Positions 17,625 to 25,539 of a stretch of DNA of 64,000 nucleotides are shown piece by piece. Location of the stretch: NCBI RefSeq assembly GCF_042677145.1, contig NZ_JBHTIT010000001.1, forward strand, positions 1,612,001-1,676,000. Direction: 5' to 3'. The translations under genes were made by a program, and so were the position numbers. This DNA is from Perlucidibaca wandonensis (GTDB lineage Bacteria; Pseudomonadota; Gammaproteobacteria; Pseudomonadales; Moraxellaceae). How positions within the stretch are numbered: position 1 is the stretch's first letter; each line of letters begins with the position of its first letter. The notes beneath the pieces are model-generated. The model saw only the letters and a program-made list of their open reading frames with translations. It was not told the origin of the DNA and did no database searches.

Positions 17625-18857
17625 ATGCAGCAAAACATCGCCATTATTGGCAGCGGGATGGCCGGCTTAGCCGCCGCGCACTTTCTCTCGCGCGCAGGCC
17701 ATCGCATCACGATTTTTGAAGCACAAAATGGCCATGGCATGGATGCGCATAGCCTGAACTGGCAAGGCGGCCTAGTCGATGTGCCTTTGCGCGTAATGAG
17801 CCCACAAGTTTGGGGCAGCGTGATCGATCTTGCCGCCTCCGTTGGTGTCTCAACATTTCCAGTCGATACATTTGCCGCCTGCAGTTGGCTCGATGATCAA
17901 TCCACATGGTTTCGCAGCAGCCGCTTATTTGGCCTACCGAGTGTGGGCTCATGGCGTCATATCGGTCTCAATAGCGCCCGTCTTGCACGTGGCTTTTGGC
18001 AACTACGTACTTGCCTAGCAGACCTCAGCGCCGATGATCCGCGCACTTTAGCTGAGCTACTCGCCGACACCTCTTTCGACCCGTTATTTTGGCGCGGACT
18101 AGTGCTGCCATTGCTAACGACTATCTGCACCTGCGATGAGCAGCATCTATTGGCCTGGCCTGCGCATCAACTGCTGTCCTTACTCAACACTATTGTCCAT
18201 GGCGATACTTTGGTGCGCTTGCAAGGTGGCACGCCGGCACTAGTGGCTGCGCTCGGCAAAGACCTCTTGCGCATTAGCGGCAGCCCTGTGCAATCGGTGC
18301 GTGAGTTGGCTGAGGGTGTTGAAGTACTTAATGCTCGTGGCGAAGGTGGTATTTTTGATCGCGTGGTGGTGGCAACTCAAGCTAATCAACTCGGCTTTCT
18401 CGATACGCCTTGGCAGCGCGAACAGACCTTAATGCAGGGCATTCGTTTCGATCATGGCGAGCTTTGGGTGCATACCGATACGCGCTTTTTGCCGGCAAAA
18501 CGCAGCGATTGGTCGGCGTTGAACTACAGCATCTCGCGCGATTTATCGCAGGCGATGTTTAGTGTTTGGGTCAATGCTGTGGAGCCTAGCCTGCAAGATG
18601 CTGCGCCTATTTTGCAAACGTGGAATCCTTTATTCCCACCAGCCGATGAGCATGTGATCGTTCGTGTGCCACTGGCGCGCGCCGTAGTTCATAGCGGCAC
18701 TCACAGTGTGCATGAGCAGCTGCGCGTGCTGCATGCAGAAGCTGGCCGCCGTGTATTTTTCTGCGGCTCATGGGCTCATGCCGGCGTGCCGTTATTGGAG
18801 TCTGCGGTGCGTTCGGCACAGGCAGTGGCGGCATTTATTCCTGCTGCAAAAGCTTAA
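17625..18857 (+). CDS. FAD-dependent oxidoreductase (amine oxidase/desaturase-like)
   Basis: A 410-residue flavoprotein. The N terminus carries the Rossmann dinucleotide motif (IAIIGSGMAGLAAAHFLS) ending in an acidic residue in IFEAQ. The C terminus has FFCGSWAHAGVPLLESAVRS, the second FAD-contact region of amine oxidase and phytoene-desaturase-like enzymes. The substrate is unknown. It follows the kinase gene by 37 bases and is followed after 3 bases by a methyltransferase gene, so the two probably work together. No signal peptide is seen, so it should be cytoplasmic or membrane-associated. Confidence 0.8.
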   Translation: MQQNIAIIGSGMAGLAAAHFLSRAGHRITIFEAQNGHGMDAHSLNWQGGLVDVPLRVMSPQVWGSVIDLAASVGVSTFPVDTFAACSWLDDQSTWFRSSRLFGLPSVGSWRHIGLNSARLARGFWQLRTCLADLSADDPRTLAELLADTSFDPLFWRGLVLPLLTTICTCDEQHLLAWPAHQLLSLLNTIVHGDTLVRLQGGTPALVAALGKDLLRISGSPVQSVRELAEGVEVLNARGEGGIFDRVVVATQANQLGFLDTPWQREQTLMQGIRFDHGELWVHTDTRFLPAKRSDWSALNYSISRDLSQAMFSVWVNAVEPSLQDAAPILQTWNPLFPPADEHVIVRVPLARAVVHSGTHSVHEQLRVLHAEAGRRVFFCGSWAHAGVPLLESAVRSAQAVAAFIPAAKA

Positions 18858-18860
18858 GGC

Positions 18861-19673
18861 GTGGATGTACAAAGTCGCTTACTAGGCGCCGCTGGCCCTG
18901 CCCCGCACTGGGGCAATCTCGGCGCTTGGATTAGCAAAGATAATCAACTCAGCTCGAGCCAGCCATATAACGAAGCAGCGAATCGATTAGCGCTGCTGCA
19001 TGCTGCTGCAGTTGGCATAAACGAGCGTGACAGCTTGCTTGAGCTAGGCGCCGGTGCAGGTGCTAGCCTGCGCTTATGGGCGAGCCATGGTGTGCGCAAT
19101 ATCATCACGATTGATCAGGCCCTAACGACGCTGCCGGCTGAGTTCAAGGGGCTTGGCGTAAATCATCGTGGCATTCAGGCAGACTTTGATGCGCCGTGGT
19201 CTGAGCTACCGCTAGTTGATGTCATCATCGCTGTTGATGCGCTTTATCATGCCCGATCGTTCGGCTCTAGCTTAGGTAATATTGCCGCTCAGCTCACGCC
19301 GCAGGGGCGTTGGGCGCTAAGCACATTGCACATTAATACCGAGCTCACGCGCTCACAAAAAGCGCAGCTAAAAACCCAATTAATGGCCTGCGGCATTGCC
19401 TGGTCCGGTGTTTGGCATCAATCATTTTCGAGTGTTGAGCCGCCGAGTATTTTTGAAAATGCTGGCTTAGCAATACAGCGTATCGATGATTTAACAGAGT
19501 CAGTATTAGCAGGCTTTGCTCTTGCCATTGCGCATCGCAAACAAAGCCTGTCGCTTAGCGATCAGCTGCATCCGGCATGGTGGAAACTAAGCTTAACAGC
19601 CCGACTCTGCCGCTCATTAGTCGCGAGCGGCAAGGTGCGTTATGTGCTTATTTCTGGCGAAAAATCCGCGTAA
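18861..19673 (+). CDS. Class I SAM-dependent methyltransferase-like protein
   Basis: A 270-residue protein starting at GTG. A SAM-binding glycine-rich motif is visible (LLELGAGAGASLRLW), followed by an acidic residue at the end of the next strand (ITIDQA) and VDVIIAVDALYH in the motif IV region, which fits the class I methyltransferase fold. The acceptor is unknown. The C-terminal 80 residues show no match I recognise. It starts 3 bases after the flavoprotein gene and ends only 10 bases from the convergent response-regulator gene. Confidence 0.7.
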   Translation: MDVQSRLLGAAGPAPHWGNLGAWISKDNQLSSSQPYNEAANRLALLHAAAVGINERDSLLELGAGAGASLRLWASHGVRNIITIDQALTTLPAEFKGLGVNHRGIQADFDAPWSELPLVDVIIAVDALYHARSFGSSLGNIAAQLTPQGRWALSTLHINTELTRSQKAQLKTQLMACGIAWSGVWHQSFSSVEPPSIFENAGLAIQRIDDLTESVLAGFALAIAHRKQSLSLSDQLHPAWWKLSLTARLCRSLVASGKVRYVLISGEKSA

Positions 19674-19683
19674 AAACTCGCGA

Positions 19684-20355
19684 TCAATCTTCTTCAATTA
19701 CCTGCGCTAAACGCATACTTGGGTCGAGTTGCAGCTTCGATGCAGCCACTACCGCCTGCGTTCGATTTGATGCGCCGAGCTTCTTCAAAATAGCGGTCAT
19801 ATGTGCCTTGATAGTCGCTTCCGACACGTTCAGCTCATAGGCGATCTGCTTATTCAGCAGGCCATCGGCGAGCATCATCAGCACGCGAAATTGCTGCGGT
19901 GTGAGATCACGCAAACGCTTGGCGATATCGGCTTCATCTGGGGCTAAATGCGTAGGCTGTGAACTCGCCGCGCTGGCTGGCAACCAGACATCGCCATCGA
20001 GCACTTGCGCAATAGCTTTCGCCATTTCATCCAAGCCTGTCGACTTCGGAATATAGCCACTGGCACCATGCGCTACCGCACGACGAATCACCCCAGGCTC
20101 TTCATTGCCAGAGACCACAATCACCGGCAACGATGGAAAGCGCGCACGCACATGAATCAAACCTGAGAAACCTGATGCACCGGGCATGTGCAAATCCAAG
20201 AGCAATAGATCAGGCTCTTCGCCACGCTCTAATAACGTCTGCAACGATGCCGTGGTGTCAGCTTCGGCAATCGTCGCATCGGGGTAAAGACGTGCCACGG
20301 CGCCTTTGAGGGCATCGCGAAATAGCGGATGATCATCGGCAATCACAAAATACAT
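19684..20355 (-). CDS. crbR: LuxR-family response regulator (CrbR/ErdR type)
   Basis: A 223-residue NarL/FixJ-class regulator. The receiver has the acidic pair Asp7/Asp8, phospho-acceptor Asp54 in LLLLDLHMPG, and Lys in YIPKS. The C-terminal LuxR helix-turn-helix (about 150-210) includes LNKQIAYELNVSEATIKAHM. CrbR in Vibrio and ErdR in Pseudomonas are such regulators; they activate acs. Here the gene lies 30 bases downstream of acs on the same strand and close to the matching SLC5-type kinase, so all three parts of the acetate switch sit together. Confidence 0.9.
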   Translation of the reverse strand: MYFVIADDHPLFRDALKGAVARLYPDATIAEADTTASLQTLLERGEEPDLLLLDLHMPGASGFSGLIHVRARFPSLPVIVVSGNEEPGVIRRAVAHGASGYIPKSTGLDEMAKAIAQVLDGDVWLPASAASSQPTHLAPDEADIAKRLRDLTPQQFRVLMMLADGLLNKQIAYELNVSEATIKAHMTAILKKLGASNRTQAVVAASKLQLDPSMRLAQVIEED

Positions 20356-20385
20356 GGCACACCTCTCTAGTAATGCAACGATAGC

Positions 20386-22338
20386 TTAAGCCTCGGCGCG
20401 ACGGCCCTGTACCAGACTATCGACAACGCTCGGATCGGCCAAGGTTGATGTGTCACCCAAGCCGTCAAACTCGTTGGCGGCGATTTTGCGCAAGATGCGA
20501 CGCATGATTTTTCCAGAGCGCGTTTTTGGCAAGCCAGGTGCCCATTGAATCTGATCAGGAGCAGCAATTGGACCAATTTCAGCGCGCACATGAATCACTA
20601 AAGCCTTGCGTAACTCTTCGCTAGGCTCATGGCCTTCTTGCAGCGTGACATAGGCAAAAATGCCCTGACCTTTAATATCGTGCGGAAAGCCAACAACTGC
20701 AGCTTCAGCCACCGCCACATGCGATACCAAGGCGCTTTCGACTTCAGCCGTGCCCATGCGATGGCCTGACACGTTTAGCACATCATCGACGCGACCAGTG
20801 ATCCAGTAATAATCATCGGCATCGCGACGCGCGCCATCGCCAGTGGTGTATACGCCGGGGAAGACGTTAAAGTAAGTTTCAGCAAAGCGTTTGTGATCGC
20901 CATAGATCGAGCGCATCTGACCAGGCCATGAGTCTGTAATAACTAAGTTGCCCTCACAAACGCCTTTCATCAGCGAGCCATCGTTATCTAAAATAGCGGG
21001 CTTAATGCCGAAATACGGACGGCTGGCGGAGCCCGGCTTCATATCAACAGCGCCAGGCAATGGCGTAATTAAGACGCCACCAGTTTCAGTTTGCCACCAA
21101 GTATCGATGATTGGGCAACGCGAGTCGCCGACAACTCGGTGATACCAATTCCATGCTTCGGGGTTGATTGGTTCACCGACCGAGCCAAGCAGGCGTAGCG
21201 ACTTGCGGCTGCTTTCTAGCGTTGGGCCATCGCCCTCACGCATCAGTGCGCGAATGGCTGTCGGTGCGGTGTAGAGAATGCTGACGTGGTGCTTATCGAC
21301 GACCTTGCCAATACGGCTCCAGTCGGGGTATTGCGGCACACCTTCAAACATCACGGTAGTTGCGCCATTGGCTAAAGGGCCGTAGAGCAAATAGCTATGT
21401 CCGGTGACCCAGCCTACATCGGCGGTACACCAGAACACATCATCTTCGCGTAAATCGAACATATTGGCGAAGGTGCTGGTGACATAAACCAAATAGCCGC
21501 CGGTGGTGTGCAGCACGCCTTTAGGCTTACCGGTCGAACCCGATGTGTAGAGAATAAATAACGGGTCTTCGGCGTTCATCGCGACAGCAGCGTGATCAGC
21601 TGAAGCGCCGGTCATTAGGTCGTGGTACCAAAAGTCGCGCTTGTTATCCCAGTTCACCGAGCCACCGGTGCGACGAACCACAATGACTGTGGTCACGCCA
21701 GAACCTGCTGGCGTGCGAATCGCGTTATCGACGTTAGCCTTCAGTGGTACAGCTTTGCTGCCTCGCAAGCCTTCGTCGGCAGTAATCACTACGGTAGAAC
21801 CGCAGTCTTCAATACGTCCTGCTAATGAGTCTGGCGAAAAACCGCCAAACACCACCGAATGCGGCGCGCCAATACGCGTACATGCCAGCATAGCCACCGC
21901 TGCCTCTGGGATCATCGGCATATAAATGGTGACGCGATCGCCTTTTTTGACACCTTTCGCTGTTAGCACATTGGCAAATTTACAGACCTCAGCATGCAGC
22001 TCGCGATAGGTAATGTGGCGCGACTCACGCGGGTCATCGCCCTCCCAAATAATGGCAGTTTTATCGCCGCGCTTGGCTAACTGACGATCTAAGCAGTTGG
22101 CGGCAACGTTGAGCTCACCATCAGCAAACCATTTGATGCGTAAATCTTCAGGGTTAAATGAGACATCTTTGACTTGAGTGAATGGCTTCATCCAGTCCAC
22201 GACCTGCGCCTCTTTCGCCCAAAATGCGTCGGGATTAGCGATCGACTCGGCATAACGCGTGGCGTATTCATCGGCGGTATTACGTGTGCCCGCAGCTAAA
22301 TAATGGGCTGGTACAGGAATTACAGTGGCGTCGCTCAT
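20386..22338 (-). CDS. acs: Acetyl-CoA synthetase
   Basis: A 650-residue AMP-forming acetate:CoA ligase, the usual length. It activates acetate to acetyl-CoA through acetyl-AMP. Marks include the nucleotide loop YTSGSTGKPKG, the acetyl pocket segment DTWWQTETGG, and the C-terminal PKTRSGKIMRR whose Lys610 is the residue that is acetylated to switch the enzyme off in other bacteria. A GAGGAG ribosome-binding sequence precedes the start. It is followed by crbR in the same direction, and a dyad with repeated ATGCCT motifs lies upstream. Confidence 0.98.
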   Translation of the reverse strand: MSDATVIPVPAHYLAAGTRNTADEYATRYAESIANPDAFWAKEAQVVDWMKPFTQVKDVSFNPEDLRIKWFADGELNVAANCLDRQLAKRGDKTAIIWEGDDPRESRHITYRELHAEVCKFANVLTAKGVKKGDRVTIYMPMIPEAAVAMLACTRIGAPHSVVFGGFSPDSLAGRIEDCGSTVVITADEGLRGSKAVPLKANVDNAIRTPAGSGVTTVIVVRRTGGSVNWDNKRDFWYHDLMTGASADHAAVAMNAEDPLFILYTSGSTGKPKGVLHTTGGYLVYVTSTFANMFDLREDDVFWCTADVGWVTGHSYLLYGPLANGATTVMFEGVPQYPDWSRIGKVVDKHHVSILYTAPTAIRALMREGDGPTLESSRKSLRLLGSVGEPINPEAWNWYHRVVGDSRCPIIDTWWQTETGGVLITPLPGAVDMKPGSASRPYFGIKPAILDNDGSLMKGVCEGNLVITDSWPGQMRSIYGDHKRFAETYFNVFPGVYTTGDGARRDADDYYWITGRVDDVLNVSGHRMGTAEVESALVSHVAVAEAAVVGFPHDIKGQGIFAYVTLQEGHEPSEELRKALVIHVRAEIGPIAAPDQIQWAPGLPKTRSGKIMRRILRKIAANEFDGLGDTSTLADPSVVDSLVQGRRAEA

Positions 22339-22362
22339 GGCGTTGGCTCCTCAGTTGTCTGT

Positions 22363-22408
22363 CTTATATGCCTTAGCACCTTCCCCGAGTATGCCTCGCG
22401 CAAGGCAT
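22363..22408 (-). promoter_or_regulatory. acs promoter region with near-palindromic candidate activator site
   Basis: On the minus strand TATAAG (22363-22368) is a good -10 box, but no -35 is seen at proper spacing, which suits an activator-dependent promoter. The 18-bp near-palindrome at 22391-22408 (ATGCCT, then CGCGCA, then AGGCAT; eight of nine pairs match) is centred about 43 bp upstream of the predicted start site, where a response regulator would contact polymerase. Further ATGCCT copies are at 22368 and 22487. Confidence 0.5.
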
Positions 22409-22556
22409 TATCTGCATTAGCCTTTCGTATCACTGGCACAAAAACTCTACCAGCACCGAGCATTACGACCTAAGTGTTAGATACCAATGCCTAATACAGT
22501 TCACACCAGCGCAGCGCTATACAAGCAAAACCTACTTTGCGTTGGAGAATAAGAAG

Positions 22557-23855
22557 ATGAAGCGCCTAACCAAAATCGCCCTGCTGACCCCACTAGCTGC
22601 TGCCATGTTTCCTGGCTTTGCCTTAGCAGACACTAGCAGTGAAATTGCCGCCTTACGCGATCGCCTAGAACAGCTCGAAGCTCAAGTGGCACAACAAAAT
22701 GCCACTCCAGCACCAGTCACCTCAAATAGCAGCGTCTCTTTTGGTGATACCAAATTTAGTTTTGGCGGCTATGTAAAAGTTGACGCACTGTATTCACGCT
22801 TCTCTGATGGCTCAGTGGCCGGCAGCTCCAGTGGTCGCGACTTTTACGTGCCAAGTGCCACGCCCATCTCTGCTGGCAATGGCAACGCAAGTTCAGTGTT
22901 TGATATGCACGCGCAGCAAACACGTTTCTTCTTCAAGACTGAAACGCCTGCTGGCGATGGCAAGTCGGTCAAAGCCTATATCGAGATGGATTTTCAGAGC
23001 CCGGCACGTGGCTCTGAGCGCGTCACCAACAACTATGATCCCGGCTTACGTCACGCATTTTTGACCTATGACAAATGGTTGATTGGCCAAACTTGGACAA
23101 CCTTCCAAGACCTCGGTGCATTACCTGAAACTGTGGACTTCGTTGGTTCTTCCGATGGCACAGTTTTCGGTCGCCAGCCTCAGGTACGCTATAGCACGGG
23201 TAATTGGCAGTTCTCCGTCGAGAACGCCGAAACTGCACTAGCTAGCCGAAGTGTTCCAGCTGGTGCCGTATCGATTACTGATCAAGGCTCCAACGCCATG
23301 CCAGACTTAGTTGCTCGCTATACGCACAAAGCAGACTTTGGCCATATCAGCGTTGCCGCTTTGGCGCGCCAGCTAAAAACTAGCCAAAATGCAGCCGGCC
23401 AAGATGAAACTACCGAAGGCTACGGCATTTCTCTCTCAGGCAAATATAATCTCAGTAGCGGCGATGATATTCGCTATATGGCTACCTACGGCAGCGGCCT
23501 CGGTCGCTATGTTGCGCTCGGAACCAGCGGTGATGCCGTCGTCGATGCCAGTGGCAATCTAGAGGCAATTGACGTGGTCGCGGGCTATGTGACCTATCGC
23601 CATTTATGGTCCGATAAACTGCGCAGCAGCATTCAGGCCTCTGTTTTATCAATAGATAACCCAGATATTCTGGCGCCAACGGCAGCCATTAGTGATGCCA
23701 ACAAAACCATTTTCTCTGGCTTGACCAACATCATTTATAGCGTGACACCGAAACTGGATATTGGCGCTGAGTATCTACATGCCAATCGCGAGGTTGAAGA
23801 TGGTCGTGACGGCAACGTAGATCGCCTGCAATTCATGGCCAAGTACAGCTTTTAA
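22557..23855 (+). CDS. DcaP-like trimeric outer-membrane porin
   Basis: A 432-residue porin. The signal peptide ends near FPGFALA. Next comes a short coiled-coil segment (EIAALRDRLEQLEAQVAQQ), a feature of DcaP porins, then a beta-barrel of alternating strands beginning KFSFGGYVKVDALYS and ending in Phe (FMAKYSF), the typical barrel C terminus. DcaP of Acinetobacter is a 16-strand channel for dicarboxylates and other anions. I start at the ATG at 22557, which has GGAG in front. Its divergence from acs suggests a role in uptake of small organic acids, which is inference. Confidence 0.85.
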   Translation: MKRLTKIALLTPLAAAMFPGFALADTSSEIAALRDRLEQLEAQVAQQNATPAPVTSNSSVSFGDTKFSFGGYVKVDALYSRFSDGSVAGSSSGRDFYVPSATPISAGNGNASSVFDMHAQQTRFFFKTETPAGDGKSVKAYIEMDFQSPARGSERVTNNYDPGLRHAFLTYDKWLIGQTWTTFQDLGALPETVDFVGSSDGTVFGRQPQVRYSTGNWQFSVENAETALASRSVPAGAVSITDQGSNAMPDLVARYTHKADFGHISVAALARQLKTSQNAAGQDETTEGYGISLSGKYNLSSGDDIRYMATYGSGLGRYVALGTSGDAVVDASGNLEAIDVVAGYVTYRHLWSDKLRSSIQASVLSIDNPDILAPTAAISDANKTIFSGLTNIIYSVTPKLDIGAEYLHANREVEDGRDGNVDRLQFMAKYSF

Positions 23856-23916
23856 GCGCCCTGCGGCACACAAAGGCCATACATATCTGCCACTAAAGCC
23901 TTGCAGATAAACCACC

Positions 23917-23951
23917 ATGGGCTAACCTACACTTAAGTTGTCTTAGCCCAT
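23917..23951. repeat. Long dyad between the porin and the PH-like gene
   Basis: ATGGGCTAA (23917-23925) and its exact complement TTAGCCCAT (23943-23951) flank a 17-base centre that itself contains ACTTAAGT, so two nested symmetries share nearly the same centre. It begins 62 bp after the porin stop and ends 14 bp before the next start. It could be a terminator stem or an operator. A smaller 6-bp repeat (ATCTGC/GCAGAT) lies just upstream. Confidence 0.5.
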
Positions 23952-23965
23952 TTGAGTACACGCTC

Positions 23966-24526
23966 ATGAGTCGCTGGCACATTGCTGGTCGCAGCTTACG
24001 CGCCTTAGAAGCCATCACCGATGGCCTTCCTGCAGGCAAAGCCCCCGAGTTCGATACCCGAGGCCCTACTGAGCGCCTTCGTAGCATCACACTTCCCGCT
24101 TCCGATAAAGATAGCCATGTCGACTTCTGCGTCGCTACCGGCGCTTGGCCGATTGCCGCGTTTTGGAGTGCTCACGCATTTCTAGCAATGACCGGCGTTT
24201 TGTCTGGCGGCGGAGGCGGCTGGCTACTTTGGCTAGCGGTCGGCCTGTTTGGCGTACTTCGTCAAACCAGTAATGTCATGCGCATCAACCAGCATCGCGT
24301 GCTAGTTCGCGAAGGCTTGGCTGGGCGTGCTGAACGCAAAATCGAGCTGCATCAAATCAGCTCAATTTGGGTGCAGCAAGGTGCGACCGGTCGTGCCCTC
24401 AATATTGGCCGTGTTGGCATGCAACTGATCAATGGTGAAGTAGTTTGGGGGCCAGTTATCGGCCATCCAACGCGTGCAAAACGCGCGATCGCGGTCGCTG
24501 TCAGTCGCCGTACGGCAAGTAATTAA
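23966..24526 (+). CDS. Membrane protein with bacterial PH-like domain
   Basis: A 186-residue protein. Residues about 60-97 form hydrophobic segments, with a run of glycines between them (SGGGGGWLLWLAVGLFGVL). After these, RINQHRVLVREGL, a repeating strand pattern, and GRALNIGRVGMQL resemble the bacterial PH domain of YdbS/YdbT-type proteins. The N-terminal 55 residues are polar. The function is unknown. No ribosome-binding site is evident, so the start could differ. It stands alone between the porin and a BASS transporter, with dyads on both sides. Confidence 0.6.
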   Translation: MSRWHIAGRSLRALEAITDGLPAGKAPEFDTRGPTERLRSITLPASDKDSHVDFCVATGAWPIAAFWSAHAFLAMTGVLSGGGGGWLLWLAVGLFGVLRQTSNVMRINQHRVLVREGLAGRAERKIELHQISSIWVQQGATGRALNIGRVGMQLINGEVVWGPVIGHPTRAKRAIAVAVSRRTASN

Positions 24527-24580
24527 ACCATTCGTTACAGTATTGAAATTTAGGACTTGAGCAAGTCACTCGTCTCACGC

Positions 24581-24614
24581 ATGATCTAGGCACAACTAAA
24601 ACAACCTAGGTCAT
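24581..24614 (+). promoter_or_regulatory. Stem-loop covering the ribosome-binding site of the BASS transporter gene
   Basis: ATGATCTAGG (24581-24590) pairs with CCTAGGTCAT (24605-24614) over ten bases with one G-U pair and a 14-base loop. The right arm contains the only AGG-type ribosome-binding sequence and ends four bases before the ATG at 24619. In RNA the stem would hide the translation start. A 12-bp palindrome (ACTTGAGCAAGT) sits at 24555-24566. Confidence 0.5.
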
Positions 24615-24618
24615 TGCT

Positions 24619-25473
24619 ATGAGTGATAGCGTTTTTATTTTGGTGCTCCTGCCCATCTCTCTTTTTATCATTCTATTCAGCCTTGGGCTTGCGCTCACAG
24701 TCGCTGATTTTCGCCGTGTTGCGGTCTACCCACGCGGTGTCGCCGTCGGTATGGCTAACCTGATCTTCATCTCGCCCCTTCTCGCAGTTGGCCTTGCAAT
24801 AGCCTTTAAGCTACCACCAGAGCTTGCTGTCGGCATGGTATTGCTTGGCGCATCGCCAGGCGGCACCACTGCCAATATGCTCACTCATCTTGCGAAAGGC
24901 GATACCGCACTATCACTAACCATGACAGCAATTAGTAGTGTTGCGGCAGTGTTTACTGTGCCGATCTTGCTCGACTTATCGACTCAATGGTTTATGCATG
25001 GCGAAGCGCAATATGAAATCGCCATGATGCCCATCGTGATGAAAATCCTGCTCATTACCTTGCTACCACTAGGCATCGGCATGATTGTTCGCAGTCGCGC
25101 CACACAATGGTCGATACGCTTTGAGCCGCTAGTGAAAAAAATCGCCACCATCTTTTTTATCTTGGTGGTGTTTGTTGTGCTCTGGTCTGAGCAAGAGCAT
25201 ATCTTTAGCAATATCGCCAGCGTCGGCCTAGCCGTGCTCTGCCTTAACGTCTTCGCCATGGGCATTAGCTATGGCAGCTCAAAACTCGCCGGCTTAGATG
25301 GCCCGCAATCAACCGCCATCAGCATTGAGCTCGGCGTGCATAACACCACGCTAGCAATGGCCGTGGGCGCAATGGTATCGGCATCAATGATCATCCCTGC
25401 TGCGGTGTATAGCCTGTTTATGTTCTTCACTGCCGGTGCATTTGCGAAATGGATGCATAGCCGCAATAGCTAG
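24619..25473 (+). CDS. BASS-family sodium/organic anion symporter
   Basis: A 284-residue polytopic inner-membrane protein with about nine or ten hydrophobic segments, of the bile acid:sodium symporter (SBF/BASS) family. Family marks are LGASPGGTTANMLTHLAKGD and a later IELGVHNTTLAMAVGA, the crossed helix regions that bind sodium and substrate in the ASBT structures. The substrate cannot be told; bacterial members carry pantoate, pyruvate-like acids or bile acids. It is a single-gene unit closed by a strong terminator. Confidence 0.88.
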   Translation: MSDSVFILVLLPISLFIILFSLGLALTVADFRRVAVYPRGVAVGMANLIFISPLLAVGLAIAFKLPPELAVGMVLLGASPGGTTANMLTHLAKGDTALSLTMTAISSVAAVFTVPILLDLSTQWFMHGEAQYEIAMMPIVMKILLITLLPLGIGMIVRSRATQWSIRFEPLVKKIATIFFILVVFVVLWSEQEHIFSNIASVGLAVLCLNVFAMGISYGSSKLAGLDGPQSTAISIELGVHNTTLAMAVGAMVSASMIIPAAVYSLFMFFTAGAFAKWMHSRNS

Positions 25474-25474
25474 A

Positions 25475-25513
25475 AAAAAGCCCCGCCACACAATGCATGT
25501 GGCGGGGCTTTTT
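25475..25513. terminator. Bidirectional rho-independent terminator between BASS gene and sthA
   Basis: A perfect 16-bp stem (AAAAAGCCCCGCCACA at 25475-25490, complement at 25498-25513) with a 7-base loop has an A-run on one side and a T-run on the other. It can therefore terminate transcripts from both convergent genes. Confidence 0.95.
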
Positions 25514-25539
25514 AGTGTTAAGGCAGCGCTTTGTGTCTG

